DNA from: Firmicutes bacterium UBA6806
GTDB lineage: Bacteria > Bacillota > Clostridia > Peptostreptococcales > Acidaminobacteraceae
DNA: 50,490 bases
Direction of reading: 5' to 3'
NCBI GenBank assembly: GCA_002452745.1
Contig: DKFC01000074.1
Coordinates: forward strand, 1 to 50,490
Positions 1 through 7,197 of this stretch are shown in pieces. The notes under the pieces are model-generated. The model worked only from the letters and a program-made list of their open reading frames with translations, did not search any database and was not told the DNA's origin. The stretch's first letter is position 1. Each line of letters opens with the position of its first letter. The translations under genes were made by a program, and so were the position numbers.

Positions 1-17
1 TTACACAGAAAACTTGA

Positions 18-209
18 CAAGTCCATGAAGTTCATGGTGGGGTACAGAAGTGGAGTCACATCGAGATTTTTAATATTGCAGTTGGCTATAATCTATATCC
101 TAAAGATCTATTCATACTGGTAAATGATAAAAAGCCTAAACATAGATTTAAGCAAAAACATGCTAGGAAAAACCATAGCTACTTATGGGTATTTCAAGTT
201 AGAAAGTGA
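18..209 (+). pseudogene. 3' part of a small phage gene, start not visible
   Basis: An open frame ends with TGA at 207-209 and encodes a basic tail (GYNLYPKDLFILVNDKK ... WVFQVRK). It contains no ATG, GTG or TTG start, and an in-frame stop lies at 15-17. A second frame is open from position 1 to 123. The pattern suggests one gene split by a frameshift near positions 20-60, or a fragment whose start lies beyond the window edge. Function unknown. Confidence 0.35.
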
Positions 210-218
210 GGAACAACA

Positions 219-386
219 ATGGGGATATTTAACGCTAAATGTTCATATTGCAATGGAAAGAATCTATATTTAAAAAGAACATCGCCAACAGAAAAACTTG
301 GATGTAGGGATTGTGAGAACAAAGTAAAACTATTAGAGGCAAAGGGACTCAATAGAGCGGAGATACTTAAAATAATAAAGGGTTAG
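219..386 (+). CDS. 55-aa zinc-ribbon protein
   Basis: This small ORF starts with ATG at 219 behind a GAGGAAC ribosome binding site and ends with TAG. The protein has two cysteine pairs, CSYC near residue 8 and CRDC near residue 29, which can form a zinc ribbon. A lysine-rich helix (NKVKLLEAKGLNRAEILKI) follows. Such mini zinc ribbons are common among phage accessory genes and may bind nucleic acid or a host protein. The exact role is unknown. Confidence 0.75.
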   Translation: MGIFNAKCSYCNGKNLYLKRTSPTEKLGCRDCENKVKLLEAKGLNRAEILKIIKG

Positions 387-413
387 AGGATAATTAGGAA
401 AGGATGAATGATT

Positions 414-689
414 ATGTATTATGAATTTAATAAACCGTTTCCATATTATGCGTTAATTTATGCGGAGAATGAGGAGGATTCAAAAAAGTGCTATGAAGAA
501 ACTGTAGCTGATTTAGATGATATTGAAGATGACGAATATCCTGATTTAGTGACCAAAGAAACTGCGATTGAGCTTATAAGAAATGCTGAATTTGAATTAG
601 AAGAAGAAAGAAAAGAAGTTGTCGATCAAGTTGAGATGGGAAAATTCACAGATGCAGAGTTAATATTGGTTGATTTAAGCCTGATTTGA
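414..689 (+). CDS. acidic phage protein of unknown function
   Basis: A small, strongly acidic protein with a long run of Glu and Asp in the middle and no cysteines. ATG codons lie at 408 and 414. The AGGAAAGG ribosome binding site at 396-403 is about ten bases from 414 but only four from 408, so I chose 414 (91 aa, beginning MYYEFNKPF). The region around this start (about 389-424) is duplicated upstream of the next gene. I do not recognise a family. Small acidic phage proteins sometimes mimic DNA, but nothing here proves that. Confidence 0.75.
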   Translation: MYYEFNKPFPYYALIYAENEEDSKKCYEETVADLDDIEDDEYPDLVTKETAIELIRNAEFELEEERKEVVDQVEMGKFTDAELILVDLSLI

Positions 690-719
690 TAATTAGGAAA
701 GGACGAATGGTTATGTATT

Positions 720-938
720 ATGAAGCTGACAAAATTTAAGGAGGGACATGGCATTTATATTAGATGCCATATTGGAAAACATTATAATACCAGTTGGTGG
801 GCAAAACCACCTGATTCAATAGATCATGTAGATTTATTTTATATACACAATAGATATCCATGTGTAACTACTGCCAAACGAGCAGAGAACTTCAAACGGC
901 TCTATAAAAATCTAATGAAAGAAGGTAACTATAATTGA
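720..938 (+). CDS. phage protein of unknown function (72 aa)
   Basis: A basic protein of 72 residues (KEGHGIYIRCHIGK near the N-terminus). Its ATG lies inside a near copy of the leader that precedes the upstream gene. In this copy the ATG codons at 707 and 713, matching the start used upstream, run into a stop after a few codons. The working ATG is therefore 720 in another frame, further from the AGGAAAGG site than usual. Its last bases overlap the next gene's TTG start. No family recognised. Confidence 0.65.
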   Translation: MKLTKFKEGHGIYIRCHIGKHYNTSWWAKPPDSIDHVDLFYIHNRYPCVTTAKRAENFKRLYKNLMKEGNYN

Positions 939-1258
939 ATAAATACAAAAAGTTGGCGCAGGATTTAACACAAGCAAGAGTTTTAGGAGCAGAAGCGGGA
1001 AAAGGTGACGATGGTGGTTCGGCGAATCAAGATGCTGCATTTTTAAAACTTCCAAGATGGAATGAAAGCATGGTATTGAATGCTATTGCCGAAGCTGGTC
1101 TTTACTGCACGCATAAAACCAAATGGATTGGTTACGGATATCTTATTAATCCTGTTGGATGCGGACAAGGAAACAGTAATGCGAGAGGAATGGAAGCGAT
1201 TAAAAAGCACCTTAAGGAATGCGGCTATGACGTGTTAGGTTTTTATAAGATGGATTAG
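935..1258 (+). CDS. phage protein of unknown function (107 aa)
   Basis: The start is TTG at 935, overlapping the TGA of the previous gene (TTGA), with GAAGG upstream, so translation is probably coupled. The protein has a glycine- and asparagine-rich middle (LINPVGCGQGNSN) and a C-terminal helix followed by GYDVLGFYKMD. The region WNESMVLNAIAEAGLYC reads as a folded globular protein. No known family recognised. Confidence 0.7.
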   Translation: MNKYKKLAQDLTQARVLGAEAGKGDDGGSANQDAAFLKLPRWNESMVLNAIAEAGLYCTHKTKWIGYGYLINPVGCGQGNSNARGMEAIKKHLKECGYDVLGFYKMD

Positions 1259-1289
1259 TCTGGAGGCGATATTTTATGAGAGGTAGTTT

Positions 1290-1412
1290 TCTAATAGTTC
1301 AGCCGAGGATTTATAAGGCAAAATCAGAATTACAGGTGAAAAGCGTAATGTAAAAGTCAAACCATTTGATGGAAAATTCTATTTCGAGAAGATTGGGAGG
1401 AGCAGAAAATGA
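1290..1412 (+). pseudogene. remnant of a paralogue of the HNH gene's C-terminal end
   Basis: Between two intact genes a frame ending at 1410-1412 encodes VKVKPFDGKFYFEKIG after an in-frame stop near 1314. The HNH gene ends with the very similar EVKPFDGVFYFERWG (about 2140-2180), and the DNA matches over about 20 bases. The remnant's TGA overlaps the next ATG (ATGA). This suggests a once-coupled gene that lost its 5' part. A 25-codon ORF in another frame (1276-1353) has a good ribosome binding site but is probably fortuitous. Confidence 0.5.
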
Positions 1413-1657
1413 TGAAATACAAACATGAAGATTATATAAATAGTGGATTTTATTCTGACATGGACAGTGATGTTGAAAATCACAAAGAGAAAATAGTGAA
1501 GTGTCGTAAACCTCATAAGTGTGCAGCGTGTCAAGGCGATATTAGTATAGGTCACCATGCGCTATATGAAACTGGATTCATGGATGGAAAACCTGTTTCG
1601 TGTTACACGTGTACTCCTTGTTTAGATAAATGGATTGAAGAAGGGGATGACGTATGA
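1409..1657 (+). CDS. zinc-finger phage protein (82 aa)
   Basis: ATG at 1409 (or 1412) follows a GGGAGGAG site. The protein has five cysteines and several histidines arranged as two knuckles: KCRKPHKCAACQGD near residue 31 and CYTCTPC near residue 65. Between them lies IGHHALYETGF. This is the layout of a small treble-clef or zinc-ribbon fold, seen in uncharacterised phage proteins that often sit near HNH genes. Its stop overlaps the next start by four bases (ATGA), so the two are probably co-translated. Function unknown. Confidence 0.8.
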   Translation: MMKYKHEDYINSGFYSDMDSDVENHKEKIVKCRKPHKCAACQGDISIGHHALYETGFMDGKPVSCYTCTPCLDKWIEEGDDV

Positions 1658-1830
1658 AAACTAATCTCTTACCAACTCACTTTGTTTGCAATGTCTGTCG
1701 AAAAGAACGAAACTATTTACCTAAAAAGAACAGAGAGATTTGGTTATGTGACTGTGGGATGAAATATGAACTTGTTCAGTCGAAATATGGCGTACATCAA
1801 GTTGTTATCGGTGGGAAGGAAGAGCAGTAA
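1654..1830 (+). CDS. zinc-ribbon microprotein (58 aa)
   Basis: The ATG at 1654 overlaps the previous stop codon, and its TAA is joined to the next ATG (TAATG). The protein carries CNVC near residue 12 and CDCG near residue 32, a two-strand zinc ribbon, then a hydrophobic C-terminal strand ending in Gly, Lys and Glu. Both flanking genes are also zinc-binding proteins, so this is the middle of a translationally coupled trio. Function unknown. Confidence 0.75.
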   Translation: MKTNLLPTHFVCNVCRKERNYLPKKNREIWLCDCGMKYELVQSKYGVHQVVIGGKEEQ

Positions 1831-2199
1831 TGGCAATTAAAAAAAGAAGAACGCAAGCAAGTCTATCAAAAATATGGTGGCCATTGCGCATATTGCGGGA
1901 AAGAGATAGCTTTAAAAGATATGCAAGTCGATCATATAATACCTCAACGGGCTTGGGTTGATATGTTGGGAACAGAAATCAAAATTGACCACATAGAAAA
2001 TTACAATCCATCTTGCAGACGCTGTAATCATTATAAAAGAGCCAATTCGCTCGAAACGTTTAGAGGTTATCTTTTAACAATTCAAGAGCGAATGAGAAAT
2101 GACTACCTTTTCAAAGTTGCTGAGGATTATGGAATTGTAGAGGTCAAACCATTTGATGGTGTATTCTATTTTGAAAGATGGGGAAAGGACATGAAGTAA
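1830..2199 (+). CDS. HNH endonuclease with a homopolymer frameshift near its start
   Basis: The frame 1831-2199 encodes a complete HNH fold: CAYC, then DHIIPQRA, then NPSCRRCNHYKRAN. These are the two zinc CxxC pairs, the catalytic Asp-His and the Asn/His positions. That frame has no start except an internal ATG at 1921, which would cut off the first zinc pair. The natural start, ATG at 1830 coupled to the upstream stop, enters the frame only if one A of the A7 run (1839-1845) is skipped, giving MAIKKEERKQ. The gene is therefore disrupted, read by slippage, or mis-sequenced. HNH proteins of HK97-type phages are linked to DNA packaging. Confidence 0.75.
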
Positions 2200-2579
2200 T
2201 GAATAAATTTGAATCACTATTAGAAATTGAAAAGCAATACAGCATAAAATTAAAGGAAGAATCTGAAATACTTGAAAGCGAATTACAAGGTGAGTTTGAT
2301 GCATGCGGCATTAAATTCGAATCAATAATTGTTAACCTTGAACACAGAAACATAAGAGTACAAATTAATGGAATAACGGAAACTTATGATTTGCATACAG
2401 TTTACGATTGGAGTATTAATAGGAATGAGGCTACAGGAGAAGTTAAAATCAGAAAGTCACCTATGCAAAACAATCATAGCTTTAACAAGAAAACCAGAAG
2501 TGCAATAAAAGAACTGATTAAAACCACTCTTGAAACTGAGTGTGAGGAATATCAATATGATGAAGATGAGTATTTTTAG
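2199..2579 (+). CDS. phage protein of unknown function (126 aa)
   Basis: I chose ATG 2199, which overlaps the HNH stop (TAATG) and has GGGAAAGGA about nine bases upstream, over the earlier in-frame ATG 2178 inside the HNH gene. The N-terminal ~30 residues form a charged, probably coiled helix (ESLLEIEKQYSIKLKEE). The middle is beta-rich (IIVNLEHRNIRVQINGI), and the C-terminus is very acidic (EYQYDEDEYF). No family recognised. Confidence 0.7.
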   Translation: MNKFESLLEIEKQYSIKLKEESEILESELQGEFDACGIKFESIIVNLEHRNIRVQINGITETYDLHTVYDWSINRNEATGEVKIRKSPMQNNHSFNKKTRSAIKELIKTTLETECEEYQYDEDEYF

Positions 2580-2614
2580 ATAATTAGAGGAATGCTACAG
2601 AGAGGAGTAAAGCT

Positions 2615-2842
2615 GTGGGAAATAAAACAAAAGCACAATGCGAAAATGAATTTGTGGATCACATATTATCCGTCGGCGGGATAAAAAATCACGCGGAAAT
2701 GGATGAAGGTCGGAACACATACTATGAGTTTAGGCTTAACAATGGGACTTTGAGGTACTGGACAAATATGTCAGATGAAAACCTTAAAAGACTTTATCGA
2801 GGAAAGGATGTGGAAGGTGAGGGAAATAGAACAAAGGATTAA
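2615..2842 (+). CDS. phage protein of unknown function (75 aa)
   Basis: GTG start at 2615 behind AGAGGAG. The protein is small and mixed-charge (ENEFVDHILSVGGI ... FRLNNGTLRYW). A short spacer with GATAATTAGAGGAATG precedes it, resembling the duplicated leader seen at about 389 and 688. Its 3' end overlaps the next gene in another frame. No family recognised. Confidence 0.6.
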   Translation: MGNKTKAQCENEFVDHILSVGGIKNHAEMDEGRNTYYEFRLNNGTLRYWTNMSDENLKRLYRGKDVEGEGNRTKD

Positions 2843-3104
2843 AGACTTTATAGAGGCAGAAATAGGAGAAGTTGAAATCGAAGAACAAGACGGTAAATTT
2901 TATGTGTGCGGTTGCTTAAAGGCGCATTATGGAAGTTATGAAGAACCACCATATTGCGAAGTAGAATTAGAGGGTGTAGGAGACACGGAAAAAGAAGCGC
3001 TCATTGACGCTTTAATAATAGTTGTCAAACAGATGAAATCAGATACAGAGGCATTTAAAAAAAGTGTGATAGGTCTTTTTGAAAACACAGATAGGGGTGA
3101 TTGA
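2817..3104 (+). CDS. phage protein of unknown function (about 95 aa)
   Basis: The frame is open from ATG 2775, but that start lies deep inside the previous gene and has no ribosome binding site. AGGAAAGG at 2799-2806 is well spaced for GTG 2817 (ATG 2808 directly abuts it). The protein has an N-terminal amphipathic helix, a beta segment (KFYVCGCLKAHYGSYEEPPYCEV) and a C-terminal helix pair. It reads like a small alpha/beta domain. Function unknown. Confidence 0.6.
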   Translation: MREIEQRIKDFIEAEIGEVEIEEQDGKFYVCGCLKAHYGSYEEPPYCEVELEGVGDTEKEALIDALIIVVKQMKSDTEAFKKSVIGLFENTDRGD

Positions 3105-3105
3105 T

Positions 3106-3321
3106 ATGAAACAAGAGATATGCTCAATTTTAACGGCGATGAATAGTTGTGAAGACGAAACTCTCTATAGAATGGCAGAAGTTGAATTGCAGAGAATTGA
3201 AACAAAAGCAAGATTTGCAGATGAAATAATTGAGTTTTGTAAAGCTGGCGATTTTAATTTTGACATGATAGAAGCTATAGAAATGATGTACACAGAAATA
3301 TTTTGCAATAAAAGTGAGTAG
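3106..3321 (+). CDS. phage protein of unknown function (71 aa)
   Basis: ATG 3106 follows AGGGGTGAT and starts immediately after the previous stop. The earlier in-frame codon at 3079 lacks a ribosome binding site. The protein is helical and acidic (CSILTAMNSCEDETLYRMAEVELQ), probably a small helical bundle. It overlaps the start of the late regulator by eight bases. No family recognised. Confidence 0.65.
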   Translation: MKQEICSILTAMNSCEDETLYRMAEVELQRIETKARFADEIIEFCKAGDFNFDMIEAIEMMYTEIFCNKSE

Positions 3322-3730
3322 AAAAGAGGCAAATATGACAAAAGAGCGGTTGAAAAATTATCTTTGGATTAAGAAGAACATAAAAAACTTAATGGAAACT
3401 CTTGAAGAGATAGAATCACAAGGGCAGATTAAATCTCCAACGATATCAGATCAGCCAAAGACGACAATACGAGAGTTTGACAAAATAGGGAATGTGGTGG
3501 CTAGAAAAAGTGAAATAGAGGAAACACTTAAAGAAAAAATATTAGAGGGACAAGATGTGTTAAAAGAAATAGAAGAGTGCATAGAAACTCTTCCAGAGAA
3601 CGAGCGATGCTTGATGCGATTAAGGTATATAAAAGGCGTAAAGTGGGAAAAAATATGTGTTGAAATGAATTATAGTTGGTCATATTTGCACTCACTTCAC
3701 AATAAAATATTATTTAAAATAGCAGATTAA
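3314..3730 (+). CDS. late-gene transcription regulator, sigma-70 region 4-like (ArpU/RinA type)
   Basis: The C-terminal part (about residues 88-138) reads LPENERCLMRLRYIKGVKWEKICVEMNYSWSYLHSLH. This is a sigma region 4-like helix-turn-helix as in ArpU/RinA/DUF1492 regulators. The N-terminal half is a long charged helix (LKNYLWIKKNIKNLMETLEEI). Such proteins sit between the early region and the small terminase gene and switch on phage late transcription, which is exactly this position. A paired repeat and a promoter with a good -10 but poor -35 follow directly downstream. GTG 3314 is given; ATG 3335 is an alternative. Confidence 0.8.
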   Translation: MSRKEANMTKERLKNYLWIKKNIKNLMETLEEIESQGQIKSPTISDQPKTTIREFDKIGNVVARKSEIEETLKEKILEGQDVLKEIEECIETLPENERCLMRLRYIKGVKWEKICVEMNYSWSYLHSLHNKILFKIAD

Positions 3731-3825
3731 GACTAAAAAGGACTAAAAAATATTATATACTGTAAGTGTAAAAGAGTGATAGAGAAAAGACATTTCATTT
3801 TTTTGCACTTAAATTAAGTTATAAT
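3731..3825 (+). promoter_or_regulatory. candidate late promoter with tandem activator repeat
   Basis: Right after the regulator gene come two direct copies of GACTAAAAA (3731-3739 and 3741-3749). A consensus -10 TATAAT lies at 3820-3825, but there is no good -35 hexamer at 16-18 bases. A promoter without a -35, near short tandem repeats and downstream of a sigma-like activator gene, fits an activator-dependent late promoter. The link between repeat and regulator is inference. Confidence 0.45.
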
Positions 3826-3840
3826 AGTAAGATGAAATAT

Positions 3841-3880
3841 GAGAACCTAAACGAGATTTAAGCCGTTGGGTTCTCTTTTA
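3841..3880 (+). terminator. hairpin with T-rich tail before the terminase operon
   Basis: GAGAACC (3841-3847) pairs with GGTTCTC (3869-3875), followed by TTTTATTAT. It lies about 15 bases after the candidate late -10 box. It would therefore be in the leader of the late transcript, or end early transcription. Confidence 0.5.
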
Positions 3881-3904
3881 TTATGCGCTAATTTGGAGGG
3901 TACA

Positions 3905-4384
3905 TTGGGCAGAAAAAACAAATACGAGACTAACGTAAAGCCCAATCTATTCCTAGTTGAAAATTGGGCGAGGGATGGTGATAGTGAAGAAATGATTGCT
4001 AAAAAACTTGATGTTGCATATTCGACATTTAGAAAGTATAAAGAAAAATATTCGGCACTTTCGGCAGCCTTAAAAAAAAATAAAGAGACTGCTGATTATG
4101 AAGTTGTGGAAAGATTGCACGATAAATGCATGGGAATACTAGCCAAAGAGAAAAAGGCATTTAAGTGCAAGAGAGTCTTTTACGATGACAAAGACAGGCG
4201 ATGCGAAGAAGAGTATATTCAAACAGCGGAAGTCGAAACGTATATACCACCAGATACAATGGCAATGGCGATTTGGTTAAACAACAGAATGCCAGATAAA
4301 TGGCGGCGCAATGCAAACAAAGAAAAGTTAGATGAAGCGAAATTCAAGCACGTAAAGGAAAAAGATGATAAAAAAGACTGGTGA
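3905..4384 (+). CDS. terminase small subunit-like DNA-binding protein
   Basis: I place the start at TTG 3905, five bases after GGAGGG. The longer frame from 3866 starts inside a hairpin with no ribosome binding site. The N-terminal half holds a helix-turn-helix (DSEEMIAKKLDVAYSTFRKYKEKY, about residues 26-49). The C-terminal half carries PPDTMAMAIWLNNRMPDKWR, a motif typical of Firmicutes phage small terminase proteins. The role would be to recognise the packaging site and recruit the large subunit. A second small-terminase candidate lies at 5166, so the true partner of TerL is uncertain. Confidence 0.7.
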   Translation: MGRKNKYETNVKPNLFLVENWARDGDSEEMIAKKLDVAYSTFRKYKEKYSALSAALKKNKETADYEVVERLHDKCMGILAKEKKAFKCKRVFYDDKDRRCEEEYIQTAEVETYIPPDTMAMAIWLNNRMPDKWRRNANKEKLDEAKFKHVKEKDDKKDW

Positions 4385-5043
4385 TTGTTTTGGATAAAGT
4401 GCATAATTTTTACTGTTCTAAACCGTGGAGGACTTTATCGTTCAACTTAAAAGTAAAACGTGGAGGAAAATGCGAAAGGTGCAAAACGGTCTTTGATGAT
4501 TTTAAATTTCTTATAGGTCACCACACCGTTGAACTAACAGAGGACAATGTGGACGATGTAAATATATCTTTAAATGAGTTACTTATAGAAGTTATATGCC
4601 AGGATTGCCACAACAAGGAGCATAGAAGATTTGGACATAGTCACAACGTATATGTAATATATGGCAGCCCTTTATCTGGAAAGACAACAATGGCAATGGA
4701 TTTAATGAGGTATGGTGACTTGGTATTGGATATGGATGAGCTTTGGTCTGCAATATCGTTTCAGCCGAAGTACATCAAGCCCAAGAATTTAAGGTTCAAT
4801 GTTTTCCAGCTTAAAGATAATCTAATGGATCAGATTAAAACCAGATACGGCGAATGGTATGACGCTTATATTATTGGAGGGTATCCAGATAAGTATGAAC
4901 GTGAGAGGCTTGCCGAATCTCTTGGAGCGCAGTTGATTTACTGTGAAGCAACAAAAGATGAATGCATAAATAGATTTAAAATAAGCGGGAAGCCAACGGC
5001 TTGGCTGAATTATATAGAACAATGGTGGGAAGAGTACACATAA
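4381..5043 (+). CDS. HNH nuclease fused to a P-loop ATPase/kinase-like domain
   Basis: The GTG start overlaps the previous stop. Residues 1-85 form an HNH-type zinc domain: CERC at 31-34, GHH at 46-48 and CQDCHNKEH at 73-81. Residues 88-220 are a nucleotide-binding domain with Walker A GSPLSGKTT (95-103) and a short acidic strand (LVLDMDELW). The second domain resembles small P-loop kinases in layout. It lies between two small-terminase candidates, so a part in packaging, cos cleavage or DNA end processing is likely (inference). The activity of the ATPase half is unknown. The frame is intact and single, so the fusion is real in this sequence. Confidence 0.8.
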   Translation: MIVLDKVHNFYCSKPWRTLSFNLKVKRGGKCERCKTVFDDFKFLIGHHTVELTEDNVDDVNISLNELLIEVICQDCHNKEHRRFGHSHNVYVIYGSPLSGKTTMAMDLMRYGDLVLDMDELWSAISFQPKYIKPKNLRFNVFQLKDNLMDQIKTRYGEWYDAYIIGGYPDKYERERLAESLGAQLIYCEATKDECINRFKISGKPTAWLNYIEQWWEEYT

Positions 5044-5165
5044 CCCCCCATAAAGTAAGAAAAAAATTACTTTCCACATACTGAGAGGGCACACGTATAC
5101 AACACACGCTGAGATTTTGACTTTTTAATTTCAAAAAATCAGGAAACAAAAAAGGGGATAATAAT

Positions 5166-5489
5166 GTGAAAAACGATGGTGTAAGAGCAGAAATCGAAAG
5201 ATTAAAAACAGAATTCAATGGCGCTGACGAATCGAAACTTAGAATCCTTGAAGGACTAATAGAACAAGCAGCATTTGAGAGAATTTATTTGAAAGGTCTC
5301 AATGAGCAGGCAGCAGTGACAGGGCTTGTAAAAGTGCATCCAGACAATCCAACGATACAAAAGCAATTGCCAGTGTCATCCGAAATTGCGAAACACTCAG
5401 CAACGCTGACGAATATAATGGATAAATTAATAAAGCACCTTGAACTGCCAGATGATGATGACGAAGACGGATTGGATGATTATGAATAA
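5166..5489 (+). CDS. P27-like small terminase / packaging protein candidate
   Basis: GTG 5166 follows AGGGGAT; the ATG two bases earlier hits a stop at once. The protein is helical (NDGVRAEIERLKTEF), then VHPDNPTIQKQLP and EIAKHSATLTNIMDKLIKHL, and ends in an acidic stretch. This layout is seen in P27-type small terminase relatives directly upstream of large terminase genes. It overlaps TerL by eight bases. The 122 bases before it hold no gene but contain a C6 run (5044-5049) and a small hairpin (about 5053-5073), possibly near the cos site (speculation). Confidence 0.6.
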   Translation: MKNDGVRAEIERLKTEFNGADESKLRILEGLIEQAAFERIYLKGLNEQAAVTGLVKVHPDNPTIQKQLPVSSEIAKHSATLTNIMDKLIKHLELPDDDDEDGLDDYE

Positions 5490-7191
5490 TGAAATAGTGA
5501 TAGAACATAGTTTCCTAATTGAGTATTATCAAAAATGTAAATCAAAAGAAATCATCATTGGCAAGGAACTCATGAAAACATTGGATATGCTAATGGAAGA
5601 TATGACTGATCCAAGATATAGATTTGATCTAAAAGAAGCACACAAGAGAATTAAGTTTATTGAAAGAGAGTGTAAACACTCTATATCACCATTTGCAGGA
5701 AAACCATTCATCTTAGAACTGCATCAAAAAGCGCTTCGGGAAGCAATATATGGATTCTACATGGAGATTGAGGGCAAATGGCTCAGACGGTTCACAGAAG
5801 TAACTTACCTAGTAGCAAGAAAAAACGGAAAGACGACTGAGGTTGCTGGAGATGCTAATGCGGAATTTTTCTGTGGAAACGTTGGAACAAATATACTTTG
5901 CGCTTCAAATGATTATGAACAAGCAGGATTGATATTCGATGAAATAAATAATATGCGTGAAGAGAGTCCTAAACTTGAAAAGGTTACACGTAAAAACATC
6001 AAGGGGATTTTCATGGGAAATCCCAAGCAAAAGAAAAAGAAAGGTAAATACAGCAAGCAAAACAAAGCGAAAATCAAAAAACTTTCTGCCAAAACTGGGG
6101 CGAAAGAAGGTAAAAACGTCGATTATGCCGCAGTAGATGAAGTTCACGAGATGGGAGATGATAGCTTAGTAAGGCCAGTTAAACAATCAATGTCAACAAA
6201 AGATGAACCGTTGTATATAGAAATTTCAACAGAGGGATTCACAGAGGATGGATATCTGGATGGAAGATTGGTTGAAGCTAGGCGAGTCTTAAAAGGGGAA
6301 TTAAACCGTCCAAGATGGTTAATTTGGCTTTATACACAAGACAGTGAGACGGAAATTTGGCAAGATAGATCAAGCTGGAAAAAATCGAACCCAAATTTGG
6401 GTGTGTCAAAAAAATGGCATTATCTTGACGGATTAGTTGAAGAGGCAAAAACAAACAGTGCCACAAGAGCATTTATGTTGGCGAAGGATTTCAATATAAA
6501 ACAATCAAATGCGCAGGCGTGGATGCAAGAAGCAGACATAATCAACACAGAAACATTTGACATAGAAGAGTTTAGAGGCGCTTATTATATTGGTGGGAAT
6601 GACTTTATGGAAACAACAGACTTATGTGCATCAAAACTATTGTTGATGAAAGCGGGGAGCAAAAAGGTTTATTTTTATTCGAGGTATTGGATTCCAGAAA
6701 GCAAACTTACGTTATCGCCTGATGATGTGGATTACAGGCAATGGGAAAGAGATGGATACTTAACAGTTGTTGAGGGGAATAGTGTAGACAGTTCTGTGGT
6801 GGCAGATTGGCAATATAAACTTTACGACGAATATGGCTTAAAGCCGTTTAAAAGTGGATATGATAACAGATATGCAAAAGATTATATCAATAGGTTCGAA
6901 GAGTGCTTTGGAAAAGATATAACGCTAAACGTTCCCCAAGAGACGAAAGTACTCAACAACCCCATGAGAAAACTTGAAGCAGATTTAAGAGATAAACTTG
7001 TAAACTATAATAATTGCTATGGTGATCTCCATTGCTTCAAAAATACAGGGATTAGATTAGATAGTCTCGGGAGAATTATGCCAGCTAAAATGCATACGAC
7101 AAAACGAATTGATGGAACAGCGGCGGCCGTGGTGGCGTACGCTGTTTTTGAGTGGCATAAAAGCGAGTTTTTACAAATGATAGGGGGTTGA
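5482..7191 (+). CDS. terL: terminase large subunit (HK97 type)
   Basis: This is the packaging motor ATPase and nuclease. Walker A is ARKNGKTT near residue 112 and Walker B ends AAVDEVHE near 217-223. The C-terminal nuclease half has acidic positions such as IGGNDFMETTDL and SGYDNRYAKDYI, and the gene ends with VAYAVFEW, typical of Terminase_1. The length of 569 aa is normal. I chose ATG 5482 (overlapping the previous gene by eight bases) over the open frame from 5440, whose extra residues are a shadow of the upstream acidic tail. Portal, protease and capsid follow, as expected for HK97-like phages. Confidence 0.93.
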   Translation: MNNEIVIEHSFLIEYYQKCKSKEIIIGKELMKTLDMLMEDMTDPRYRFDLKEAHKRIKFIERECKHSISPFAGKPFILELHQKALREAIYGFYMEIEGKWLRRFTEVTYLVARKNGKTTEVAGDANAEFFCGNVGTNILCASNDYEQAGLIFDEINNMREESPKLEKVTRKNIKGIFMGNPKQKKKKGKYSKQNKAKIKKLSAKTGAKEGKNVDYAAVDEVHEMGDDSLVRPVKQSMSTKDEPLYIEISTEGFTEDGYLDGRLVEARRVLKGELNRPRWLIWLYTQDSETEIWQDRSSWKKSNPNLGVSKKWHYLDGLVEEAKTNSATRAFMLAKDFNIKQSNAQAWMQEADIINTETFDIEEFRGAYYIGGNDFMETTDLCASKLLLMKAGSKKVYFYSRYWIPESKLTLSPDDVDYRQWERDGYLTVVEGNSVDSSVVADWQYKLYDEYGLKPFKSGYDNRYAKDYINRFEECFGKDITLNVPQETKVLNNPMRKLEADLRDKLVNYNNCYGDLHCFKNTGIRLDSLGRIMPAKMHTTKRIDGTAAAVVAYAVFEWHKSEFLQMIGG

Positions 7192-7197
7192 TGGTAC

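Noticed and set aside
5044..5165. cos site at the C6 run
   Set aside because: The run and small hairpin are suggestive, but a cos site cannot be recognised without end sequencing or relatives.
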